DNA of 7,123 bases from JAICQQ01 sp965651135 (GCA_965651135.1 CBFGRJ010000382.1:1-7123); one strand, 5' to 3'. Numbered from the stretch's first letter, positions 1-6,550 are shown. Program-made: numbers and translations. The notes: generated by a model from the letters alone, not told the origin.

Positions 1-1886
1 CCGAAGCAATGCACCTGCTGCTGCAAGACTCGGATCAGGTCATCGGTGCGTTGCTCGGCCTCATAGAGCCGTTCGAGAGCCACGAGCGCACCGCGGTGGT
101 CGGGCACCAGCTCGAGCACCCGTTCGAACATGACGATCGCCTGGGCCGGTCGCTCGAGCTCGGCCTCTAGGAGCTCGCCTCTCAGCAAGAGCCCCCACAG
201 CTTGGTTGCCGCATCAGGCGTCAAGCGGTCCAGCGTCTCGAGCGTCCGAACCAAGTCCTCGAATTGACGGAGCCTGCCCAAACAGCGGATGCGCCCCAAG
301 GTTGCCGGCAGTGAGTCCGGGTTGCACTCGAGAGCCAAGTCGAAGGCCTTGAGTGCGAGCTCGTCGGCGCCGAGCCGCGTCTCGCGGATTTGGGCGAGCT
401 CCAGCGCGACTCGGTAGCGCTCGCTCGAGCTTTCAAGCCCCTCCAGGCGTAGCTCCAGGTGTGCCGCGAGCTCGTCGAACCGTCCGCTGGCGAACAGGGC
501 TCTCTCTAGCGCATGGCAGGGCAGCTCCAGCTGAGGAGCCAGCTCGTGGGCGCTCCGGTAGTATTCCAGCGCGCGCGATCGGTCGGAAAGGTGCTCTTCG
601 ACAATGCTTGCCATGCCCAAGAAATGCTGGCAACGGGCCGCTGCTCCGGACAGGACCGGTACTTCTTGCAACAGGGTTTGCACCAGCTCGTTGTGACGTC
701 CCGCGCGCCGATGAATGCGCGCCATGGCGGCGAGCGCGCCCCGGTGATTGGAGCGAATGATCAGCACGTCTTGCAAGAGCGTCAGGGCGCGCGCCTCGTC
801 GCCGAGCTGACGTTCGCACAGCTCCGCGGCCCACAGCAGCAAGATTACTTTGCGTGTATCGTCACGAACCAGGCGCAGCTCTTGGTCGATGAGCTCGACG
901 GTCAACTCCGGGTGACCAGTCACTTCGGCAAGGCGTTGGGCGCCGCGCAAGGCCATCCAATGCTTCGGTTCGCGCTTTAAGACTCGGCGCAGCGCGCCAA
1001 GCGCCGCCTCGGGCTCACCCAGCAGCGTCTCTTGAATCAGCGCAATTTCCAGCAAATGGCTGATGGCTTCTGCATCATCGAGGCTCTTTTCGACAGCCCG
1101 TTCGTGCACCTCGACCAGCTCTCCGTAGCGTTGCTGTTTCGAAAGCAGGCGCAATAGGTTGCGGAAGGCAGCGGGGTGATCGTCGCATAAGCTCAGAACA
1201 CTTTTGTAGTAGCCAATGGCCCGCTCGGTATCGCCGAGCTGCTGCTCGAAAACCTCGGCGAGCTCGCTCAATAGTTGAGCGCGTACACTTGGGTCGGAGG
1301 CGCTCGCCTCACGCGCCTCGAGGACGTTCACCAATGCCTCGAAGTTCTGCTGCTCTCGATATAGCTCCGCCAGCGAATCCAGGGTGAAGGGATTGCCTGG
1401 GTCGAGCAGGCGAGCTTGGCCGAGCCAGTGGATCGCTGCGGCCGGATCTCCCAGCCGCGTTCGGTGTGCGTCTGCCAAGAGCAGGCACAACGAAAGCCGG
1501 AGCTCGGGATCGGACGTAATCCCGTGCAGGCGTTCGAGCGCTCCGACTCTGGCTTGATGGTTGCCGGCACGCTCGCAAAGATGCGCGAGCCGTCGCAGCA
1601 ACAAGCCATCTTGTGGGGTCATTTCGATGGCTTGCTCCAGCAGCGCGATGGCGCCTGCCGTGTCCCCGAGCCGCTCGGACAATAGGTCCGCCACGCTGGC
1701 GAGCGACGCTGCCCGCAGCTGTGGATCGGAGAGCAGCTCGAGCCGGCGTCGCTCCAGCGAGACGACCTCGGAGAAGTGCTCCTTCGCCGAAAGGAGTCGA
1801 ACCGCGTGCGAGAGCGCTGCGGAGCCCATGGCGTCGGCCTCGACCGAGCGCTGGTAGTAGTCGGTGGCTTCGTCCGCTTTGCCCGG
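1..1886 (-). repeat. Tandem 72-residue (216-bp) double-TPR units within the giant TPR gene
   Basis: The LGD-type motif recurs at residues 342 (degenerate, PGK), 414, 486, 558, 630, 702, 774, 846 and 918. Each step is exactly 72 residues, which equals two TPRs. Two less regular copies precede the array at 197 and 272. Each unit has one canonical TPR with the LGDxxxA core and a conserved P about 16 residues later, followed by a second, more variable helical pair. The units are divergent in DNA sequence, so this is protein-level periodicity rather than a recent DNA duplication. The array is still running at the left edge. Confidence 0.85.
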
Positions 1887-2909
1887 ATACAGCTCGGCGT
1901 CGCGCGCGCGCTCGGCGAGCCGTGCTGCGAGCAGCGAGACGTCTGCGCTTGTCAGAGAGGCCTGTTCTGCTAGGCGCTCGCGTAGTGCCATGTGATCGCC
2001 ATCGCGCCGGTGCGCTCGCACGAGCGCTCGCAGAGTCGCGGCGTCGGCTGGCAGCTGCTCGAGCGCTGCCTCGAACGAGCGCCGCGCATCTCCGGTGCGC
2101 CTCAGCTCTTGCTCTTGTACCAGCGCGTGTTCATACAGGAGCGCGCCCCGCAGCTCGGGAGAATCCGCGAGCTCGATCTCTTCGCTGAGCGCCTTCAGGG
2201 CAAGCGACCAGTTGCCCCGCAGCAGGTGCACGCGCCGAAGACCGGCCAGTGTCGGCCCGTGCAGGGCGCGGATTTTTCGGGCATTCTCGTAGTGCTCGAG
2301 CGCCGCATCCAGATCGCCGATCGCCGACTCGTAGAGGCGCGCACATTCGTAATGCAGTCGCGCCTTGCGCCCGGCGTCCGCCGTTTGCCGGAGCTCGTGT
2401 TCGCAGTCTTTGATGAGCTCTCGGCTCACCCCTTCTCGATCCGTGAGGCCTACGTTCGTCAGGGCAGGTGCTGCCGCTACCTTGCCGTAGGCCTCCGGAT
2501 GAATCGAATCCGATTCTTCGATGCTGGGAGCGCTGGGGCGCAAAGTGAGCCCTTGCGTGGGAGGCGTAGACGGTTCGCTTCGAGGTGGGCGCGGCGGCAA
2601 AGACTTCGGCTTGACCGCGCGCTTTTCGTTCGATTTTGTCTTGGCCTTCGTTCGCGGTGCCGCCCGCGGTACGGCCAGCGGGGTGACCGACGCCAGCGGC
2701 GGAGCACCAGAACGACGTGGCGGCGGGGGAGGCGGCACGCGCGGCGGCGCGGGCAAAGGCGGTAGCGCGGCCGGCGCCAGGCCATCCGCTTTTGCGGCGC
2801 CACTGGGCGATGACACACGCCCTGTAAGAGGAGGAGGCGCTGGCGGTGCAGGCGGGCGCCGTGGCGCCCTGCTGCCGCGACGGGGAGCGGGCTTGGGAAC
2901 ATCGGCCAT
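1..2909 (-). CDS. Giant tetratricopeptide-repeat protein, C-terminus missing (partial)
   Basis: An open frame runs without a stop from ATG at 2909 to the left edge, giving 969 codons and no C-terminus. Residues 1-130 are low-complexity and probably disordered: about 30% proline, six prolines in a row at 59-64, and a lysine/arginine cluster near 87-102. From about residue 160 the protein is all helical, with TPR-like units marked by an LGDxxxA(I/L) motif, for example RLGDTAGAIALLEQA near 413 and QLGDTERAIGYYKSVL near 557. No signal peptide or membrane segment is visible, so a cytoplasmic scaffold is likely. TPR superhelices bind other proteins; the partner here is unknown. Similar long TPR proteins are common in myxobacteria and are sometimes labelled putative TonB-system components, a label not supported here. 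ATG 2909 (MADVPKP) was chosen as the first plausible start; it has no clear Shine-Dalgarno sequence. The TPR class is secure, the role is not. Confidence 0.9.
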   Translation of the reverse strand, partial: MADVPKPAPRRGSRAPRRPPAPPAPPPLTGRVSSPSGAAKADGLAPAALPPLPAPPRVPPPPPPRRSGAPPLASVTPLAVPRAAPRTKAKTKSNEKRAVKPKSLPPRPPRSEPSTPPTQGLTLRPSAPSIEESDSIHPEAYGKVAAAPALTNVGLTDREGVSRELIKDCEHELRQTADAGRKARLHYECARLYESAIGDLDAALEHYENARKIRALHGPTLAGLRRVHLLRGNWSLALKALSEEIELADSPELRGALLYEHALVQEQELRRTGDARRSFEAALEQLPADAATLRALVRAHRRDGDHMALRERLAEQASLTSADVSLLAARLAERARDAELYPGKADEATDYYQRSVEADAMGSAALSHAVRLLSAKEHFSEVVSLERRRLELLSDPQLRAASLASVADLLSERLGDTAGAIALLEQAIEMTPQDGLLLRRLAHLCERAGNHQARVGALERLHGITSDPELRLSLCLLLADAHRTRLGDPAAAIHWLGQARLLDPGNPFTLDSLAELYREQQNFEALVNVLEAREASASDPSVRAQLLSELAEVFEQQLGDTERAIGYYKSVLSLCDDHPAAFRNLLRLLSKQQRYGELVEVHERAVEKSLDDAEAISHLLEIALIQETLLGEPEAALGALRRVLKREPKHWMALRGAQRLAEVTGHPELTVELIDQELRLVRDDTRKVILLLWAAELCERQLGDEARALTLLQDVLIIRSNHRGALAAMARIHRRAGRHNELVQTLLQEVPVLSGAAARCQHFLGMASIVEEHLSDRSRALEYYRSAHELAPQLELPCHALERALFASGRFDELAAHLELRLEGLESSSERYRVALELAQIRETRLGADELALKAFDLALECNPDSLPATLGRIRCLGRLRQFEDLVRTLETLDRLTPDAATKLWGLLLRGELLEAELERPAQAIVMFERVLELVPDHRGALVALERLYEAEQRTDDLIRVLQQQVHCF

Positions 2910-3105
2910 GACTAGCGAGGAAGTGTAGCAGCCCAGAGCGCCCGACTGCCCCCATCGGCAGAGCTATATGTGTTCTTTGTGAGCCATGGTCCCAGATGTC
3001 AGACAGCCTCGCACCACAAGGCAGCTTTGCAGATCGAAGTTGCCGCGCAAAACCAACAGTTCGCTGCCCACGTAGGGTGCTGGTGTGCGTTGGCGTGTGC
3101 TGCCG
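2910..3105. other. Intergenic region upstream of the TPR gene and downstream of the DUF1801 gene
   Basis: This 196-bp gap holds no convincing gene. On the minus strand, TACACT at 2927-2922 could be a -10 box 12 bases before the TPR start, but no good -35 box sits at the right distance. A short inverted repeat (CTGCC and GGCAG arms around 2950-2965) is too weak to call. There is no hairpin followed by a T-run to end the DUF1801 transcript, so read-through into the TPR gene remains possible. Confidence 0.4.
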
Positions 3106-3618
3106 CTAGGGAATCCAGCCGGGCAATTTTGCTGCCTGCCGAAGCCATTTCGTCATCTGCTTTTCGTCGAGCGGCTCGTCTTCACGAATGTCGAGGTACC
3201 GCACTTCGTCATGAGAGGAGGTACCAGGGGGCATGGGCTTGAGCGACGTGCCGCGAAAGAACGTCACCTTGACGTACTTGGTGAAGCAATGAAAGCTGAG
3301 AAACCAACCCTTGCCCTCGACGCCATAGAACGGTGAGTTCCACTTGATCGCCTTGCGTACGCCGGGCACGGCGCTGACAACCAGCGCGTCCAGCCGGCGA
3401 CCCACGCCCTGCTTCCAGCCGGGCATGGCTGCGAGGTAAGCCTGGACGGGGGCGTCACCGTCACCCTTGGCGATTTGCGGGTTGCCGCCCGAGAGGAGCT
3501 TGGGCTTGGCCGTTGGCTTTTTGCTGGGATTTTTGCGACGTGTCGCTGTGCGCGACGAGGGCGCCTTCTTCTTGGCTGCACCGGTCTTGGAGGTCTTTTT
3601 CGTCTTTTTGCTGGCCAT
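3106..3618 (-). CDS. DUF1801 (YdhG-like) protein with lysine-rich N-terminal tail
   Basis: This 170-residue protein has two parts. Residues 1-44 are a low-complexity basic tail (MASKKTKKTSKTGAAKKKAP and onward) with 16 Lys/Arg in the first 40 positions, like a histone H1 tail. Residues about 55-170 match the DUF1801 fold: VQAYLAAMPGW, then a helix with RRLDALV, then the signature IKWNSPFYG at 91-99, WFLSFHCFTKYVKVTFFRG, and a C-terminal helix. DUF1801 proteins are small, cytoplasmic and of unknown biochemical function; they are often encoded near ArsR/SRPBCC pairs. The tail suggests nucleic acid binding, which is an inference. ATG 3618 overlaps the TAA stop of the upstream hemerythrin gene by one base (TAATG) and has no Shine-Dalgarno sequence of its own, so translation is probably coupled. 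An in-frame extension upstream exists but would be buried inside the hemerythrin gene. Confidence 0.9.
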   Translation of the reverse strand: MASKKTKKTSKTGAAKKKAPSSRTATRRKNPSKKPTAKPKLLSGGNPQIAKGDGDAPVQAYLAAMPGWKQGVGRRLDALVVSAVPGVRKAIKWNSPFYGVEGKGWFLSFHCFTKYVKVTFFRGTSLKPMPPGTSSHDEVRYLDIREDEPLDEKQMTKWLRQAAKLPGWIP

Positions 3619-4292
3619 TATGAAGCTGGAATGGGGGTTCGAGTGGTGGCGGTGTTTGCAGAGCCCCAAACGCGCTTGCAGCGTGCCTCGAAGGCGGAGC
3701 GAGCGGCGGGAATGCGAGCGAGAAGGTTTTCTGGCAGCATCGCATAGACTCGTTCGAGAACCTCTGGAGCGATGCCGTGCATGGACCACGCGAAGCCTTC
3801 GGCGTAGACGGCTGCCGCGTCGTCGCTGGGAGGGGGTGGGAAGCTTTTTGCCTCGCGCAGAAACGGGATGATCTCTCGTTCTTCGGTAGCCAGGTGCGGT
3901 TCGAGGAGCGCCTTCAGCTCACGAACGACGGCCAGAGCCTCGTAGGTTTCCGGCAAACGCTCGAACGCTGCGTCTCCCCGTTCTAGCAAGGGATCGATGC
4001 GCCGATGCTCGGCGGACAGTTTCTCGAGTGTCGCGAGTGCGGAAGCGTGCTCGTTGGCTATTGCTGGAAAGACCCCGCCATCTTCTGCTTCGTGATGGCC
4101 GTGGAGAGTCATGTGAAAGCACTGCCACTCTTCCCGCAACGCTTCGAGTCTAGGCGCGTCGCAGCTGGTTAGGCTTTCGAGAGTTTTGGAAAACTGTGCG
4201 AGATCTCTGCGAAAACCGTGGTGGGCCAGCATGAGCATCGTCGCGATGGACGCGGTGCCATCGTCGTTTAGCAGGTTCGGTACGTTGGACAT
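3618..4292 (-). CDS. Hemerythrin-like HHE-domain protein
   Basis: This is a 224-residue soluble protein with the four-helix hemerythrin ligand pattern: His24/His25 in AHHGFRRDL, the HxxxE motif at His66-Glu70 in HGHHEAEDGGVFP, His96 in LSAEHRRIDPLL, and HxxxE at His133-Glu137 in LEPHLATEEREIIPFL. These positions fit a non-heme di-iron centre that could bind oxygen, nitric oxide or peroxide; which ligand cannot be told from sequence. Residues about 150-224 form an extra C-terminal region (FPPPPSDD, then a helical stretch with MHGIAPEVLERVYAMLP) also seen in other actinobacterial and proteobacterial hemerythrin-like proteins. ATG 4292 gives a natural start (MSNVPNLLNDDGTAS), but no Shine-Dalgarno precedes it; an in-frame TTG at 4325 would add 11 residues and is the main alternative. 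It is the first gene of a unit with the DUF1801 gene and is divergent from the ArsR gene. Confidence 0.9.
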   Translation of the reverse strand: MSNVPNLLNDDGTASIATMLMLAHHGFRRDLAQFSKTLESLTSCDAPRLEALREEWQCFHMTLHGHHEAEDGGVFPAIANEHASALATLEKLSAEHRRIDPLLERGDAAFERLPETYEALAVVRELKALLEPHLATEEREIIPFLREAKSFPPPPSDDAAAVYAEGFAWSMHGIAPEVLERVYAMLPENLLARIPAARSAFEARCKRVWGSANTATTRTPIPAS

Positions 4293-4388
4293 AGTGGACG
4301 GATGCCGTGCGCTCGCGGCTGCCAATCAAGTTCTTGGATACTTCAAGCGAGTGCCTCCGAACACCGTCGCCCGTTTCTCGCGCGGCGT

Positions 4389-4417
4389 TTGACAAGAACA
4401 ATGCGTAAGTCTAGACT
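4389..4417 (+). promoter_or_regulatory. Sigma70-type promoter of the ArsR-SRPBCC operon
   Basis: A perfect TTGACA -35 box lies at 4389-4394, followed by an ideal 17-base spacer and TAGACT at 4412-4417, which matches TATAAT at four of six positions. The expected transcription start is near 4424, only two or three bases before the GTG start at 4427, which implies a leaderless or nearly leaderless mRNA. The -10 box sits inside the first dyad site, so a bound repressor would block RNA polymerase. Confidence 0.7.
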
Positions 4418-4421
4418 TACA
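4404..4421. promoter_or_regulatory. Operator-like dyad site 1 (over the -10 box)
   Basis: CGTAAGTCTAGACTTACA contains a perfect 16-bp palindrome (GTAAG arms, 4405-4420) centred on CTAG. It overlaps the -10 box. It is the kind and size of site bound by a winged-helix ArsR dimer, and the adjacent ArsR is the obvious candidate. Binding is inferred. Confidence 0.65.
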
Positions 4422-4439
4422 CGTAAGTGATTGCTTACG
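4422..4439. promoter_or_regulatory. Operator-like dyad site 2 (over the start codon)
   Basis: CGTAAGTGATTGCTTACG has 6-bp inverted arms (CGTAAG and CTTACG) around a 6-base centre. It abuts site 1 with no gap and is identical to it at 12 of 18 positions, including CGTAAGT and CTTAC. It covers the predicted transcription start and the GTG start codon at 4427, so the first codons of the ArsR gene are also operator DNA. Confidence 0.6.
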
Positions 4440-4747
4440 CGAAGAACCCATGGACGGCTCTTGCCGACCCGACCCGACGAGCCATTTTCGAGCTGTTGGC
4501 CGAGCGTCCTTGCTCGGTGAGCAGGCTTGCGGGGCGTGTGCCGGTCAGTCGGCCTGCAGTCTCCCAGCACCTGAAAGTGCTCAAGGACGCGGGCCTGGTC
4601 ACTGACATCCGCGCGGGAAAGCAACGGATCTACCGAGTCGACCCTGATGGCCTGGCGGCCTTGCGTGCGGAGCTCGACCGGTTTTGGAGCAAGACCCTCG
4701 CGGCCTTCAAAGCAGCCGTCGAACAATCAACCAAGGAGACCGAATGA
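4427..4747 (+). CDS. ArsR-family winged-helix transcriptional repressor
   Basis: This 106-residue protein is a compact ArsR-type regulator. PWTALADPTRRAIFELLAE (8-26) is the classic first helix, SVSRLAGRVPVSRPAVSQHL (30-49) carries the helix-turn-helix with recognition helix SRPAVSQHLKVL, and DIRAGKQRIYRVDP (60-73) is the beta wing. The ELCVC-type metal-binding motif is absent and there is one cysteine (Cys29), so it is probably not a metal sensor; it belongs to the group usually paired with SRPBCC proteins. GTG 4427 is the earliest possible start because an in-frame TAA lies directly before it, and the next candidates would cut into the conserved first helix. There is no Shine-Dalgarno sequence, in keeping with a leaderless transcript. 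Its stop overlaps the next start by four bases (ATGA). Autorepression through the dyad sites is inferred. Confidence 0.93.
   Translation: MIAYAKNPWTALADPTRRAIFELLAERPCSVSRLAGRVPVSRPAVSQHLKVLKDAGLVTDIRAGKQRIYRVDPDGLAALRAELDRFWSKTLAAFKAAVEQSTKETE
4733..4738 (+). promoter_or_regulatory. Ribosome binding site of the SRPBCC gene
   Basis: AAGGAG lies inside the end of the ArsR gene, five bases before ATG 4744. It supports this start and contrasts with the ArsR gene itself, which has none. Confidence 0.8.
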
Positions 4748-5223
4748 ACACTCACAAAGAGGAACCAGTAAGACAATCCATCGTGGTCGAGGCGCCCATC
4801 GAGCGCGCGTTCAAGGTCTTCACCGAGGACTTCGGTCGCTTCAAGCCGGCTGAGCATAATTTGCTCGCGGTGCCGATCGCCGAGACGGTATTCGAGCCGC
4901 GGGTAGGCGGCTACTTATTCGACCGTGGCGTCGATGGCAGCGAGTGTCGCTGGGCGCGCGTCTTGGCTTACGAACCGCCCACCCGGCTGCTGATGAGCTG
5001 GAACATCAGTCCGCAATGGACCATCGAAACCGATCCCGAAAAGGTGAGCGAGTGGGAAGTGCGCTTCACAGCCGAAACACCGACTCGAACCCGCGTCGAG
5101 ATCGAGCATCGACATCTCGAACGTCACGGCGACGGATGGGAAGCGGAGCGCGATGGCGTTGCCGGTGACGGAGGCTGGCCGCTCTATCTGCGCCGATACG
5201 CCGAGCTGATTGGCACGTCGTGA
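4744..5223 (+). CDS. SRPBCC (AHSA1-like) domain protein
   Basis: This 159-residue cytoplasmic protein has the START-like SRPBCC fold of the AHSA1 group. The features in order are the first strand and helix RQSIVVEAPIERAFKVFTED (10-29), FEPRVGGYLFDRGVDGSEC (50-68), the core WARVLAYEPPTRLLMSW (70-86), the strand WEVRFTAE (104-111), RTRVEIEHRHLERHG (115-129), and the last helix GGWPLYLRRYAELIG (143-157). The fold forms a deep hydrophobic cavity that usually binds a lipophilic ligand; the ligand here is unknown. It lies downstream of the ArsR gene with a four-base overlap and its own AAGGAG site, so the two are one operon. In such pairs the SRPBCC protein is thought to act on or sense the molecule to which the repressor responds, but this is not established. 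Confidence 0.9.
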   Translation: MNTHKEEPVRQSIVVEAPIERAFKVFTEDFGRFKPAEHNLLAVPIAETVFEPRVGGYLFDRGVDGSECRWARVLAYEPPTRLLMSWNISPQWTIETDPEKVSEWEVRFTAETPTRTRVEIEHRHLERHGDGWEAERDGVAGDGGWPLYLRRYAELIGTS

Positions 5224-5261
5224 CCGAGACGGCTCACGGGGCCCGATGCCGTGCCACTCGG
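5224..5261. terminator. Possible hairpin between convergent genes
   Basis: CCGAGACGGC at 5224-5233 can pair with GCCGT at 5248-5252 and CTCGG at 5257-5261, giving a ten-pair GC-rich stem with a four-base bulge and a 14-base loop. It begins just after the SRPBCC stop and covers the end of the permease gene, so it could serve both convergent transcripts. No T-run follows on either strand, so it is not a typical intrinsic terminator. Confidence 0.3.
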
Positions 5262-6550
5262 TGCCATGCGAGGCCCACCGCGATCAGTCCTAGTCCAGCG
5301 ACCCAGATCATCGGTTCGACCCAGAAGGCCAAGCCAACACAGCTGACCAAGCCTGCAGCGGAGATCCAGCGGGGGTAGCTGCGCACTTCTGGCGGAAGGC
5401 GAAGCGCTGCCAGATTGGTCAGGGCATAGTAGACGAGAACGGTGAACGCGCTGAACGACCATGTGGTCCGGACATGACCGATACAGGCCAGCGCAGCGAT
5501 GAGCGCCCCCACCAAGAGCACCGACGCTGTAGGCGAGGCACGCTTCTCGTCCACTCGTGAGAACATGGCGGGCATATCGCCTCGCCGCGCCATCGCCAGA
5601 ACCACGCGAGACAGGCCGAGCAGGAGGTTGAGCAGCACGCCGAGCATCGCCGTGACCGCCCCTGCTGCGACCAACCATGCGATGCCCGGTACGCCGAAGC
5701 CTCGGGCGACGACCTCGAGCGGCGCGGCCGCCTCGTTCGTGAGCTCGGCAAGCTCACCTGCGCCGGCCGATGCCACCGCAACGAAGGCCACTAGCGCGTA
5801 GAGGATCGCGGTGGTGGCCAACGCCGCGACGATCGCGCGCGGAATGTTGGTTTGCGGATCGCGGATCTCCTCCCCGAGCGTGGCGATGCGCCCATAGCCG
5901 GTGTACGCGACGAACATGAGCGCGGTAGCGTGGAGCAAGCCGGCGGTGCCGCCGTTCGCATCGGTGGCTCCGAAGAAGTTGCCGAGAGTGCGCGAGGCAT
6001 TCTTCAACGCCGAGGGTAACCCTGACACGACAAATCCGAGCAGCGCCAGCACCGTCAGCGCAACGATGACCGCATTGGTTCGGTTCGACCGGCGCATGCC
6101 GCCCGCCACCACGAGAGTCAATACCACGGTGGCTGCCACAGCCAGCAGAGTGCGGAACGAGGCAGTGGAAGCTCCAGCCGCCGCGAGCACATAGCCCGCG
6201 AAGCCCAGTGCGGCGGTGGCAGCCGACGCCGACTTGGCGCACAAGAACATCCACCCCGCGGTGAAACCCAACGCGGGGTTCAAGTAACGGTAGCCGTATT
6301 CGTACGTCCCGCCGCTGACCGGGTGACTGGCGGCAAGCTGCGCGCTCGACAGACCGTTGAACGCCGCAACCGCAGCGGCCAGAACCACTGCCAGGATTAC
6401 GGATGGACCGGTGACCCCGGCGGCCACGCCGATGCTGACGAAGATGCCGGTGCCAAGAATGGAGCCAAGACCCATCAACACGGCGCCCGGCACGCCGACC
6501 ACCCGTCTCAAGCCTGTGGCCTGAGGCAGCGAGGGCTTGCTCTTGCTCAC
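5234..6550 (-). CDS. APC-superfamily amino acid permease
   Basis: This 438-residue inner-membrane protein has about 12 predicted membrane segments (roughly 19-40, 48-68, 95-122, 133-150, 157-177, 203-220, 237-260, 285-313, 341-358, 364-383, 396-410 and 412-430). Family marks are the unwound first helix MGLGSILGTGIF (26-37), HPVSGGTYEYGYRYLNPALGF after helix 2 (76-96), YTGYGRIATLGEEIRDPQTNIPRAI (216-240) before helix 7, and SRVVLAMARRGDMPAMF (314-330). These fit a proton- or gradient-coupled amino acid transporter; the substrate cannot be told. GTG 6550 was chosen because it gives the standard short cytoplasmic N-terminus, has GAGG six bases upstream, and overlaps the DoxX stop as GTGA. The frame stays open upstream right through doxX, but that part has no permease features. 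It is cotranscribed with the DoxX gene and convergent with the SRPBCC gene. Confidence 0.92.
   Translation of the reverse strand: MSKSKPSLPQATGLRRVVGVPGAVLMGLGSILGTGIFVSIGVAAGVTGPSVILAVVLAAAVAAFNGLSSAQLAASHPVSGGTYEYGYRYLNPALGFTAGWMFLCAKSASAATAALGFAGYVLAAAGASTASFRTLLAVAATVVLTLVVAGGMRRSNRTNAVIVALTVLALLGFVVSGLPSALKNASRTLGNFFGATDANGGTAGLLHATALMFVAYTGYGRIATLGEEIRDPQTNIPRAIVAALATTAILYALVAFVAVASAGAGELAELTNEAAAPLEVVARGFGVPGIAWLVAAGAVTAMLGVLLNLLLGLSRVVLAMARRGDMPAMFSRVDEKRASPTASVLLVGALIAALACIGHVRTTWSFSAFTVLVYYALTNLAALRLPPEVRSYPRWISAAGLVSCVGLAFWVEPMIWVAGLGLIAVGLAWHRVARHRAP

Noticed and set aside
1613..2765. Long plus-strand open frames opposite the TPR gene
   Set aside because: They are arginine- and alanine-rich shadows of a GC-rich coding strand with no recognisable family and no ribosome binding site pattern.
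2131..2955. A 274-codon minus-strand frame overlapping the start of the TPR gene
   Set aside because: It lacks any domain pattern, is rich in Arg, Ala, Gly and Ser as expected of an out-of-frame reading in GC-rich DNA, and conflicts with the TPR frame, which continues cleanly to the window edge.
3619..3789. N-terminal extension of the DUF1801 protein to an upstream start
   Set aside because: The extension would lie wholly inside the hemerythrin gene and shows no conserved features, while ATG 3618 makes a typical stop-start overlap.
4401..4430. A nine-codon ATG frame ahead of the ArsR gene
   Set aside because: It begins between the -35 and -10 boxes, so it would not be in the predicted transcript, and its apparent codons are simply the operator repeats.
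4412..4440. A promoter for the hemerythrin unit within the dyad block on the minus strand
   Set aside because: Minus-strand TAGACT-like boxes exist through the symmetry of the palindrome, but no -35 box is present at a suitable distance.
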